Shown: positions 1 to 5,953, numbered from the stretch's first letter. The stretch is DNA of 9,555 nt from CAJXZP01 sp963974475 (GCA_963974475.1 CAXBCR010000046.1:1-9555); one strand, 5' to 3'. Numbers and translations are program-made. The notes: generated by a model from the letters alone, not told the origin.

Positions 1-72
1 TACGAGCCCTCACTAATCTTTTTTTGTAAGTGCTCTATTCACTCCGATAGCTATCGGAGTACGAGCCCTCAC
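1..72. repeat. 13-bp direct repeats flanking a perfect 20-bp palindrome
   Basis: The 13-mer TACGAGCCCTCAC occurs at 1-13 and again at 60-72. Between the copies, 41-60 is a perfect palindrome, ACTCCGATAG followed by its reverse complement. No coding sequence is visible here. A relative of the palindrome core (CCGAT...ATCGG) recurs near the other end of the window at 9208-9225, so this is probably one copy of an interspersed intergenic palindromic element. The left border is cut by the window edge, so its full extent is unknown. Confidence 0.6.
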
Positions 73-80
73 AATTTGTT

Positions 81-124
81 CAACTTTTTATACTCCGAAA
101 TATCGAAGTAAAAGTTGTTTTTTT
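81..124 (+). terminator. Rho-independent terminator for a rightward gene outside the window
   Basis: CAACTTTT at 81-88 pairs with AAAAGTTG at 110-117. After a 3-nt bulge the stem continues with ACT/AGT and CGA/TCG around one mismatch, closing on an AATA loop at 99-102. Seven T follow directly at 118-124. The T run is only on the + strand side, so the terminator should stop a transcript entering from the left edge. The gene it serves is not in the window. Confidence 0.55.
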
Positions 125-144
125 GATTGCACCTTAGTGTAGTC

Positions 145-176
145 AAAAAAAAAGTCAACTAATGTTGACTTTTTTT
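145..176 (-). terminator. Terminator of the tRNA-Pro transcript (possibly bidirectional)
   Basis: GTCAAC at 154-159 pairs with GTTGAC at 164-169 around a TAAT loop, and A/T tracts extend the stem on both sides. Read leftward, the hairpin is followed by nine T (complement of A145-A153). It begins just 3' of the tRNA, so it is the expected end of that transcript. The T run at 170-176 means it could also act rightward. Confidence 0.75.
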
Positions 177-177
177 G

Positions 178-252
178 TCGGGGTGGCAGGATTCGAACCT
201 GCGACCTCCTCGTCCCAAACGAGGCGCGATAACCGGGCTACGCTACACCCCG
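178..252 (-). tRNA. tRNA-Pro (anticodon TGG)
   Basis: The complement strand folds as a complete 75-nt tRNA. The acceptor stem is CGGGGTG (252-246) with CACCCCG (185-179), and the discriminator A is the complement of T178. The D arm closes with GCG/CGC, and the anticodon arm is CCTCG-TTTGGGA-CGAGG. The loop places TGG at positions 34-36, which reads CCA and by wobble other CCN proline codons. The variable loop has 5 nt, and the T arm GCAGG-TTCGAAT-CCTGC is canonical. The 3' CCA is not encoded, so it must be added by the nucleotidyltransferase. The gene has its own promoter (348-377) and terminator (145-176) and looks like a single-gene unit. Confidence 0.97.
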
Positions 253-344
253 AAGTGTAGTCACTTTTGACAGAGAATAATGATATTAAACCCGAATTAA
301 TATCTCTCTTGATGTCTTGTGAAGAACTTTGTTCCCTATTGGGA
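253..344 (-). other. Structured 5' leader of the tRNA-Pro precursor
   Basis: The stretch between the predicted promoter and the tRNA 5' end has no ORF. It contains a perfect 8-bp inverted repeat, GATATTAA (282-289) with TTAATATC (297-304), and a 7-nt loop. AGAGA (272-276) with TCTCT (305-309) extends it by 5 bp across a 5-nt bulge. A second small hairpin, TCCC-TATT-GGGA (333-344), lies next to the expected transcription start. The hairpins are seen in the sequence. That they belong to a tRNA leader of about 90 nt is inferred from the promoter call. Confidence 0.45.
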
Positions 345-347
345 GCG

Positions 348-377
348 CAAATGTATGATTTTGGTTGAATGTGACAA
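348..377 (-). promoter_or_regulatory. Bacteroidota-type promoter for tRNA-Pro
   Basis: On the minus strand the -7 box TACATTTG (355-348) is a perfect match to TAnnTTTG. It lies 19 nt downstream of a TTG -33 element (377-375). This spacing is the one typical of the primary sigma factor in Bacteroides and Flavobacterium. Transcription would begin near 341. The -33 element sits in a GGTTG...CAACC inverted repeat (362-380). Confidence 0.65.
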
Positions 378-417
378 CCATTTTTTTGAAAATAAAGTGA
401 TTTTTTTTAATTATTTT

Positions 418-927
418 TTAGTCGATTAAATAAGTGTCACATTTCCCGCCTATTACCGTTACGGTTAGTGGCTGGCTTGCAAACAGCGTATCGAATTTTG
501 AGGAAGAAACCTGTTTAATTTTCCAATATTGCAACGAATAAAAGCCTTCGGTCTGATCAGTGAATTTAACATGTGCGCAGGTGGTCGTGCAGCTAGGAAA
601 TGGTGCAGTGCAATTTTGCGCTAAACTACCTATGTAGCCACCATTAATTTTGAGACTTATAAAGACGGCATTATTACCTACTGGAAGTTGGGTGGTTACA
701 AAATGGATTCCTCCATTATATTTGCATGTACCATTATCTGTCTTTGCATCTGGATCATAATTCAAAGCGTCCACATCCATACACCCACCATAATCACAAG
801 AACCATCATCTTTTTCGGCTTCGTAACTAAAATTATTTGCTTTGGGGTCGGTGCAACCTTCTGTTTTACATCCCACTAAATGGGCAAGAAATACAAAGCT
901 GGTAAGAATGGATAAAAATCGGTTCAT
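418..927 (-). CDS. Small lipoprotein with two DDGSC-type Cys repeats, function unknown
   Basis: The 169-residue product starts with a lipoprotein signal peptide: a basic MNR, a hydrophobic run to about residue 16, and lipobox LVGC with Cys20. Two tandem repeats follow, residues 24-46 and 48-70. Both have the pattern GC-x-D-x(3)-A-x-N-F/Y-x(4)-A-x(2)-D-D/N-G-S/T-C-x-Y, so each carries two Cys and several acidic residues. This repeat is widespread in secreted proteins of Bacteroidota, where its acidic residues and paired Cys suggest a small stabilised, possibly Ca-binding, module. The rest (about 72-169) is rich in beta-type sequence with Cys106, 113, 117 and 163, and I do not recognise it as a named domain. 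The protein is probably anchored in the outer or inner membrane facing the periplasm or outside. The start codon is 1 nt after the stop of the upstream DUF302 gene, so the two are almost certainly co-transcribed and perhaps translationally coupled. No clear terminator follows. Confidence 0.8.
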   Translation of the reverse strand: MNRFLSILTSFVFLAHLVGCKTEGCTDPKANNFSYEAEKDDGSCDYGGCMDVDALNYDPDAKTDNGTCKYNGGIHFVTTQLPVGNNAVFISLKINGGYIGSLAQNCTAPFPSCTTTCAHVKFTDQTEGFYSLQYWKIKQVSSSKFDTLFASQPLTVTVIGGKCDTYLID

Positions 928-928
928 A

Positions 929-1312
929 TTATAATTGAGTTAAGGCGTTTAACATCATTGCTACTTTTGAAAGAATCGCATCTGCTTGATTGGCAAGATT
1001 ATGGCGAGATTTTAAATAATTGGGAGAGTTGTACGTAACGTCTACTATTCCTTCTTTTTCGGTAATAAGCATTTTCATTGGTAAATCAATTCCAATACCT
1101 TGGTTTAGTTGCATTAATGGTGCGCCAACTTTTGGATTGCCGAAAATTATTAAAGTGGTGGGGTTTAAAACAAACCCGTTATGGTGTGCGTTATCGTGGT
1201 GGTTAATTACGGTAAATATTTTTAGCCCTTTGGCTTCTATTCTAGACTTTAATTTAGTTACCGTTTCCTGAAATGCTAGACTTGATTTTACGGTGATTAA
1301 TCCTGTGCTCAT
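929..1312 (-). CDS. DUF302 family protein
   Basis: The 127-residue protein covers a complete DUF302 domain with no signal peptide or membrane segment, so it should be cytoplasmic. Family hallmarks are visible: INHHDNAHHNG at about 36-46, LNPTTLIIFGNP at 49-60, a G-x-PLMQ motif at 63-68, a GIDLP-x-K motif at 74-80, a VTYNSPNYL stretch at 92-100 and RH at 103-104. The family is small and widespread, and its biochemical role is not established. The conserved His/Asp residues have led to suggestions of ligand or metal binding, which this sequence cannot settle. It is the first gene of a pair with the lipoprotein gene 1 nt downstream, which suggests an envelope-related or stress-related role by association only. 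It diverges from the DUF58 gene across 200 bp that carry promoter candidates for both directions. Confidence 0.85.
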   Translation of the reverse strand: MSTGLITVKSSLAFQETVTKLKSRIEAKGLKIFTVINHHDNAHHNGFVLNPTTLIIFGNPKVGAPLMQLNQGIGIDLPMKMLITEKEGIVDVTYNSPNYLKSRHNLANQADAILSKVAMMLNALTQL

Positions 1313-1443
1313 AGTGTCTTTTTATGTATTTACTGGTGTGTAGGAGTTATTTGTTCAAAGATCCAAACTCGATAATGAAGTAAATAGTAGCTAATTATTA
1401 CCGATTGCATAAAGAAACTTTATAATTGTGAATTGAATGATGA

Positions 1444-1451
1444 CGAAAATA
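1444..1451 (-). promoter_or_regulatory. Candidate -7 box for the DUF302-lipoprotein unit
   Basis: The minus strand reads TATTTTCG, which is TAnnTTTG with C for T at position 7. The nearest TTG (1469-1467) is only 15 nt away, a short spacer. The leader would be about 130 nt. This is weak and based on one box. Confidence 0.25.
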
Positions 1452-1485
1452 CGGTTTAAGTGGTTTCAATGAAAATTTAGAGTCC

Positions 1486-1493
1486 TATATTCG
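1486..1493 (+). promoter_or_regulatory. Candidate -7 box for the DUF58 gene
   Basis: TATATTCG differs from TAnnTTTG by one base and is placed to start transcription near 1500, about 13 nt before the ATG at 1513. The -33 region has TTT rather than TTG at the expected distance (1464-1466). Short leaders of this kind are common in Flavobacteriia. No Shine-Dalgarno sequence is visible before the start codon. Confidence 0.4.
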
Positions 1494-1512
1494 CAAGGTT
1501 CAAATTTCTTTC

Positions 1513-2436
1513 ATGTCCGATTTAATTAGTAAACAGAATATTCGTAAATTTTCAAAGCTTGAGTGGTTCGCTCGCCAAGTGGTGGAAGGATTTATAACGG
1601 GCCTTCATAAAAGCCCATTTCACGGGTTTTCGGTTGAGTTTGCAGAACATAGACACTATAATCCTGGAGATTCAACACGACATATTGATTGGAAATTGTA
1701 CGGAAGAACGGATAAATTTTTTGTGAAGCGCTATGAAGAAGAAACAAACCTGCGATGTCAAATAATTATTGACCATTCTTCTTCCATGTTTTTTCCGGAA
1801 GGAGGGAAGGATGAGGTTAATAAAATAAATTTTTCTGTGCATGCGGCAGCTGCGTTGATGCATCTTTTTAAAACGCAGCGTGATGCCATCGGGTTAAGTT
1901 TGTTTTCGGATACTGTGGATGTTCATTTGCCGAGTAGGCTGAGTATTTCTCATTTAAATAGGGTGTATTCGCATTTAGAATCCTTACTGGTGGCTAAACC
2001 CGAAAAGGTGAAAACGAATGTTGCGCTAGCTTTGCACGAAATTGCGGAGCGAATCCATCAGCGTTCATTGGTTATTTTATTTAGCGATATGTTGGATGGA
2101 GTAGGTACCGAATTGGAACCTCTTTTTGGATCCTTGCAGCATTTAAAGCATAATAAGCATGAAGTGGTTATTTTTCATGTGACGGATAGAAGCAAAGAGC
2201 TTGATTTTAATTTTGAAAATAGACCCTACACGTTTGTCGATATGGAATCGGGTGAAGAGGTGAAATTAAATCCATCTCAAGTGCGTCAGGAATATAAAAA
2301 AAGTGCCCTTGCCCATAAAGACCTGGTAAAACTGAAATGTACCCAATATGGAATTGATTTCGTAAAAGCCGACATTGCCGATGGCTACGATACCGTGTTG
2401 CGCACTTATTTAGATAAACGAAGTAAGATGCGTTAG
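1513..2436 (+). CDS. DUF58 domain protein with vWA-like fold
   Basis: The 307-residue soluble protein shows the DUF58 signature, FSVEFAEHRHYNPGDSTRHI (39-58) followed by DWKLYGRTDKFFVKRYEEE (59-77). It runs into a von Willebrand A-like domain. The MIDAS metal site appears complete: D87-x-S89-x-S91 (DHSSS), a Thr near 168 in KTN, and an Asp near 192 in LFSDM. There is no signal peptide or membrane helix. DUF58 proteins usually sit beside a MoxR AAA+ ATPase and Bat/vWA membrane proteins, and are thought to act as partners in MoxR-assisted protein or metal-centre assembly. Here the gene stands alone, with no MoxR or Bat gene in the window. The start is supported by a promoter-like box 20 bp upstream and by the match of the N-terminus to the family. 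It ends 12 nt from the convergent response-regulator gene. Confidence 0.9.
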   Translation: MSDLISKQNIRKFSKLEWFARQVVEGFITGLHKSPFHGFSVEFAEHRHYNPGDSTRHIDWKLYGRTDKFFVKRYEEETNLRCQIIIDHSSSMFFPEGGKDEVNKINFSVHAAAALMHLFKTQRDAIGLSLFSDTVDVHLPSRLSISHLNRVYSHLESLLVAKPEKVKTNVALALHEIAERIHQRSLVILFSDMLDGVGTELEPLFGSLQHLKHNKHEVVIFHVTDRSKELDFNFENRPYTFVDMESGEEVKLNPSQVRQEYKKSALAHKDLVKLKCTQYGIDFVKADIADGYDTVLRTYLDKRSKMR

Positions 2437-2438
2437 CG

Positions 2439-2464
2439 GGAAAGTAAATTATTCTTTTACTTCC
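2439..2464. terminator. Hairpin between convergent genes, possible terminator
   Basis: GGAA-A-GTAAA (2439-2448) pairs with TTTTACTTCC (2455-2464) around a 6-nt loop: nine base pairs with one bulged A. It spans the 12-bp gap between the DUF58 and response-regulator stop codons and enters the end of the latter. No long T tract follows on either strand, so an intrinsic terminator function is uncertain. Confidence 0.3.
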
Positions 2465-3153
2465 AATTTGAAACCCACACCATGAATATTACTGATGCTT
2501 ATCGAAGTATCTTCAGCTAGGTATTTTCTCAATTTTGTAATAAAAACATCCATACTACGGCCTAAAAAATAGTCGTCACTACCCCATATAATCCGAAGAA
2601 TAGAATTTCGTTGCAATACTTCTCCTTTATGAATACAAAGCAAACGAAGTAGAGCCGCTTCTTTTTTGGTTAACTTTTTATCCTCTTTGTTAATCGTTAA
2701 CGTCTGACTTGGATAATTGAAATGGTAGTTTCCAACGGTGTAGATGTCTTTTTGTTGCGTTTCGTTTTGTGATTTATTGATACGATTCATCAAGTTTTTG
2801 ATACGTAAATCAAGTTCATCAATAGAAAACGGTTTGGTTAAATAATCATCAGCACCAATGGTTAACCCTTCAATTTTATCTTGTTCTTGTGCTCTGGCCG
2901 TTAAAAAGAAAATTGGAACTTCCGGAGAAACGCTTCTAATTTCTTTGGCTAATGTAAAACCGTCCTTTTTCGGCATCATAACGTCAACCAAGCAAATATT
3001 AAAACGTGTGGCATGGTATAATTCATATCCTTCTACGCCATCCTTAGCCCAAACTACATGGTAGCCTTTGTCTTCCAATCCTTCTTTGGTAACAAAGCCT
3101 AGGTTTTCATCATCTTCTACTAGTAATATGGAAATGTCTGCGTTGAAATTCAT
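2449..3153 (-). CDS. OmpR/PhoB-family response regulator (RprY-like)
   Basis: The 234-residue protein has a receiver domain at about 7-125 and a winged-helix DNA-binding domain at about 136-232. The receiver has all expected residues: acidic pocket E13-D14-D15, phosphoacceptor D57 in LVDVMMP, switch Thr85 in FFLTARA, and Lys107 in DYLTKPF. The output domain carries LTKKEAALLRLL, a recognition-helix region around GRSMDVFITKLRKYL, and the wing residues IHGVGFKL. It should bind promoter DNA as a dimer after phosphorylation by the kinase encoded 2 nt upstream. The overall look matches the RprY type common in Bacteroidota, but I cannot prove orthology here. Targets are unknown. It is the last gene of the leftward three-gene unit. 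Confidence 0.95.
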   Translation of the reverse strand: MNFNADISILLVEDDENLGFVTKEGLEDKGYHVVWAKDGVEGYELYHATRFNICLVDVMMPKKDGFTLAKEIRSVSPEVPIFFLTARAQEQDKIEGLTIGADDYLTKPFSIDELDLRIKNLMNRINKSQNETQQKDIYTVGNYHFNYPSQTLTINKEDKKLTKKEAALLRLLCIHKGEVLQRNSILRIIWGSDDYFLGRSMDVFITKLRKYLAEDTSISISNIHGVGFKLEVKE

Positions 3154-3155
3154 GT

Positions 3156-4421
3156 TTAAATATTTTTAAATGAAAGGATAAAGGTTGCCCCTTGTCCCGG
3201 TTTGCTATTAACTTCGATGGTGCCGTTATGTTTTTTTATCAACAGGTTTACATAATTTAATCCAATACCAAACCCTTTTACATTATGTAAATTTCCGGTT
3301 GGTACTCGATAAAATTTATCAAATATTTGGCGTTGATGCTCGGCAGAAATTCCTAGGCCTTTATCGGCCACGCTAATTTGAATTTTATCGCCCACGTTTT
3401 TGGTGGAAATTGTTATGTCTACATGGTCTGGAGAGTATTTTATTGCGTTGTCAATAAGGTTGTTGAAGATGTTTTTTAGATGCTCAATATCCCCAGAAAT
3501 TTGGGTGTTGGTAGCATTTAGGTTTGCGGTAATCACGCCTTGTTTAGACTCAATGTTAATTTCAAAAATGGTAATGATTTGCGATAAAACGTGATGAATA
3601 TCTACCGGTTGAGTTTTAATTTTAACCTTCTCTTTTTCAATGGTTGCTGCTTGTAAAATACGTTCAACTTGTTCTTGTAAACGTTGGTTTTCCGACTGAA
3701 TTATTTCGGTATATCGTTTCAAACGTTCAGGTTTCTCTAAAATGTTTGGCTTTTTTAAAGCTTCTACAGAAATAGCAATGGTAGATAAAGGGGTTTTGAA
3801 TTCATGCGTCATATTATTAATGAAATCCGTTTTCATATCGTTTATCCGTCTTTGCTTAAGCATTTGAGAAATAATAAAACCAAAGAATGCGATAATTACA
3901 ATTAGGATTATGGAAGAGTAAATCCAAAATTCCATTTGATAAAACAAACCACTAGAATGTTCCGGGAAATAGACGCTAAAGTAGTGCCCTTGCTCTTTGT
4001 CCCATTTTAATTTTGGTATAGATTTATCTGGTTGATCAGAATTTAGTCGGTAATTTTTGCAATACACCACTGAATCTGAGAAGCAATCATAAATATTAAA
4101 AACGTAGTCTTCAGTCACTCCTGTGCGCTGAAACTCCATTTCTAAATGCGATTGAATTAAATATGGGTCTGAAATAAAATGTACCCGAACAACAAAGAAA
4201 TTAGGCTTTTCTTGTTCTACCGGATTGTAGATTATCGAACTGTCACCATCTGCTTTTTGAAGATTTTCTAGGGAAGTAAGAAGCGCTTGAGTAACATCAT
4301 AACTGAATTGTTTTTGTTCCAATTCATACGCCTTTTGCACCCAAGAAACTTGTGTAATAACCAGCCCAATTAATAGGAGCGTAGCCAACCCGATGATGTT
4401 GCGAATAAAATTCCTGTTCAT
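3156..4421 (-). CDS. Sensor histidine kinase (RprX-like)
   Basis: The 421-residue inner-membrane kinase has a first helix at about 8-27, a periplasmic sensor of about 130 residues (30-163) and a second helix at about 166-186. The cytoplasmic HisKA domain has the H-box FINNMTHEFKTPLS with phosphoaccepting His206. The HATPase_c domain shows the N-box NIFNNLIDNAIKYS (Asn321, Asn325), the G1 box D353-K-G-L-G, the F-box IFDKFYRV (367-373) and the G2 box GFGIGL (383-388). All catalytic boxes are intact, so it should autophosphorylate and pass phosphate to the regulator 2 nt downstream. No HAMP or PAS domain is evident between helix 2 and the H-box, which are only about 20 residues apart. The sensor domain has no name I recognise and contains just two Cys (113 and 121), a possible disulfide. 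The start lies 36 nt after the DUF4199 stop. Confidence 0.95.
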   Translation of the reverse strand: MNRNFIRNIIGLATLLLIGLVITQVSWVQKAYELEQKQFSYDVTQALLTSLENLQKADGDSSIIYNPVEQEKPNFFVVRVHFISDPYLIQSHLEMEFQRTGVTEDYVFNIYDCFSDSVVYCKNYRLNSDQPDKSIPKLKWDKEQGHYFSVYFPEHSSGLFYQMEFWIYSSIILIVIIAFFGFIISQMLKQRRINDMKTDFINNMTHEFKTPLSTIAISVEALKKPNILEKPERLKRYTEIIQSENQRLQEQVERILQAATIEKEKVKIKTQPVDIHHVLSQIITIFEINIESKQGVITANLNATNTQISGDIEHLKNIFNNLIDNAIKYSPDHVDITISTKNVGDKIQISVADKGLGISAEHQRQIFDKFYRVPTGNLHNVKGFGIGLNYVNLLIKKHNGTIEVNSKPGQGATFILSFKNI

Positions 4422-4457
4422 TTCGGGTTCGAAAATAGGGAATACATAGGTTCTACC

Positions 4458-4979
4458 CTATTGATTTACGAATTTTGGGAAAAATTTAGTAATTAAAGCA
4501 AAAATCATCGCGTAAAAAAAGCTCAAAAATGTAAGGGAGGTAACCGTAATAATTGCCAAGTTTCCTGGTACATAAATCATGTCTGCAAATGAATTGAAAT
4601 TTTCAATAGCTAGCGAAATGGTTTCCTGATTCGCATTGGATTCGGCTAAGGCATTGGCAATATCGGTTCTTCTGGTGGCAATAAAAATTTCAAGAAAGTG
4701 AGGTTGGATTAACTTGTAAAATAGATAGGTAAATGCCCCATATCCTATGGCGAATAAGGCTCCACCTTGGGCAGCGCCTTTAAAATCCATCATAAAGTCA
4801 AATGATTCTTCTGTGTTTTGTCGTTGCGAATAAATGCCGTAATAAGATGCAACGATGGTTAAAAACGATAAATAGGCCCAGGTATAAGACCAATCAATTT
4901 CCAGTGTTTCTAGGCTTAATCGGCAAATGATTCCGATTACGATGATGGCTGGAATAGTGTAATTATTACTTTTTAACAT
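4458..4979 (-). CDS. DUF4199 family membrane protein
   Basis: The 173-residue protein has four predicted membrane helices, at about 8-24, 31-51, 70-91 and 138-165. A mostly helical soluble stretch of about 45 residues between helices 3 and 4 is rich in Asn, Glu and Ala. The layout, with YYGIYSQR after helix 2, a DFKGAAQGG motif before helix 3 and an IQPHF motif after it, fits DUF4199, a family largely confined to Bacteroidota with no assigned function. It is the first gene of a leftward unit with the histidine kinase (36-nt gap) and response regulator. This suggests a possible accessory or regulated membrane component of the two-component system, but that is inference from position. A promoter candidate lies 5 bp before the ATG. 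Confidence 0.8.
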   Translation of the reverse strand: MLKSNNYTIPAIIVIGIICRLSLETLEIDWSYTWAYLSFLTIVASYYGIYSQRQNTEESFDFMMDFKGAAQGGALFAIGYGAFTYLFYKLIQPHFLEIFIATRRTDIANALAESNANQETISLAIENFNSFADMIYVPGNLAIITVTSLTFLSFFYAMIFALITKFFPKFVNQ

Positions 4980-4983
4980 GTCG

Positions 4984-5012
4984 CAATATTATGGAATTTT
5001 AGGGATACCAAA
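4984..5012 (-). promoter_or_regulatory. Candidate promoter of the DUF4199-kinase-regulator unit
   Basis: On the minus strand TTTG (5012-5009) is followed after 17 nt by TAATATTG (4991-4984), one base away from TAnnTTTG. It would give a nearly leaderless transcript, since the ATG begins at 4979. Both boxes are seen; their use is inferred. Confidence 0.4.
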
Positions 5013-5246
5013 GAGCCTTTCATCGATATATATCTAAGCATTTATTCATAGAAGTTTGGGTGTTGGTTTTTTCTTTAATCTGATTTAAAAATGGGTCAGT
5101 ATCGGGTTGATGAACTTGGTGTGTTTATGGAAGATTGTTTTGACTTTATTGCAAAAATTCGAAATGGATTGGGTAGAAAATGAGGGAATACCCCTATTGC
5201 ATTTGGCTTCTGAAATCTATTGTTTTGAGAAGTAAACGCATCCATT

Positions 5247-5438
5247 ATGAAAGTATTTAAAGAACAGGTTTCCTCTAATGAAATAATTTGGTTTTTGATT
5301 TCCACTTTACTAATAGGAGCGGGGATTAAATTTCTTACGCAGCATATAGAAATAAATGCGCAAATGCGTTTTATAGATTATGCTCTCAGTTTTTTAATTG
5401 TCTTGGTAGGAATCAAATTTGTTTCTGAAAAAATCTAA
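5247..5438 (+). CDS. Small two-helix membrane protein, unknown function
   Basis: The 63-residue ORF has two hydrophobic segments, about 13-30 (IIWFLISTLLIGAGIKFL) and 43-58, joined by a polar loop. Charged residues sit at the N-terminus (MKVFKEQ) and C-terminus (EKI). That pattern is typical of small inner-membrane proteins and is hard to get by chance, which favours it over the overlapping minus-strand ORF at 5096-5305. Its stop codon overlaps the stop of the convergent lipoprotein gene by 4 nt. No convincing promoter or ribosome-binding site is visible upstream. I do not recognise the family. Confidence 0.6.
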   Translation: MKVFKEQVSSNEIIWFLISTLLIGAGIKFLTQHIEINAQMRFIDYALSFLIVLVGIKFVSEKI

Positions 5439-5932
5439 TAATTATAAATTAGTATTTGTTCCCAGCCCACTAATAAAATTTGAAATTCATGCAGCCCTTT
5501 ATCCTGAACTCCTTTTAAATTAAATCGAATTTTTTCACGTACAATAGATCTACATGCATCTCCATTGGCATGGTGTTTAAGAGTGAGTTGAATGCGCGGG
5601 AAAATTTCACCGGTTTTGCTTTCTTTTTCGATATAAGCATTATTGAACATTAGATCAAATTGATGTTCTTTACAACCTCCGCCATAGGAGACATCTATCC
5701 ATAATTCATCTTTAATAATATTCGCTGCTAGGATGTTATAAGAATCTCCACGGTTGCGCATGTCATTCGATTCACTCACATTTATTTCAAGTAATTCGGA
5801 CGAATCACGAGGATGCGTTTCAGTCAATTCTAATTCTTCTACCGGTTCGGTGGTTGCAATAGTGGCTGTTTTTTTTGATTTACAACTTACTACAGCAAAT
5901 AAAACTATAAATGAGAAGATTATTTTTTTCAT
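5435..5932 (-). CDS. Small lipoprotein with conserved-looking Cys/His motifs, function unknown
   Basis: The 165-residue protein begins with a lipoprotein signal: MKK, hydrophobic IIFSFIVLFAVVS, then Cys17. A low-complexity Thr/Glu linker runs to about residue 60. The globular part (about 64-165) contains VSYGGGCKEHQFDL (Cys87, His90) and LTLKHHANGDACR (His120, His121, Cys127). The pairing of GGC-x2-H with HH-x5-C suggests either a disulfide or a metal site in a periplasmic beta-rich domain. I believe proteins with this motif pair recur in Bacteroidota, but I know no function. The gene starts 21 nt after the uvrB stop in the same direction, so it is likely co-transcribed with uvrB without an obvious functional link. 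Its end overlaps the small rightward membrane-protein gene by 4 nt. Confidence 0.8.
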   Translation of the reverse strand: MKKIIFSFIVLFAVVSCKSKKTATIATTEPVEELELTETHPRDSSELLEINVSESNDMRNRGDSYNILAANIIKDELWIDVSYGGGCKEHQFDLMFNNAYIEKESKTGEIFPRIQLTLKHHANGDACRSIVREKIRFNLKGVQDKGLHEFQILLVGWEQILIYNY

Positions 5933-5953
5933 GATTTGTGTTTTATAAGTTCG

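Noticed and set aside
362..387. Hairpin GGTTG...CAACC followed by seven T, looking like a rightward terminator
   Set aside because: No rightward gene precedes it, and it overlaps the -33 element of a well-spaced promoter reading leftward into the tRNA. The promoter explains the bases better.
1020..1271. 83-residue ORF on the plus strand opposite DUF302
   Set aside because: It lies wholly within the DUF302 coding frame, which has clear family motifs.
4430..4437. TATTTTCG on the minus strand just before the histidine kinase start, as an internal promoter
   Set aside because: No TTG lies at the right distance, and transcription would start only a few bases before the ATG. The 36-nt gap fits simple operon transcription.
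5096..5305. 69-residue ORF on the minus strand
   Set aside because: It overlaps the start of the 63-residue rightward ORF and has no recognisable domain, signal or membrane pattern, whereas the rightward ORF shows two clear membrane helices.
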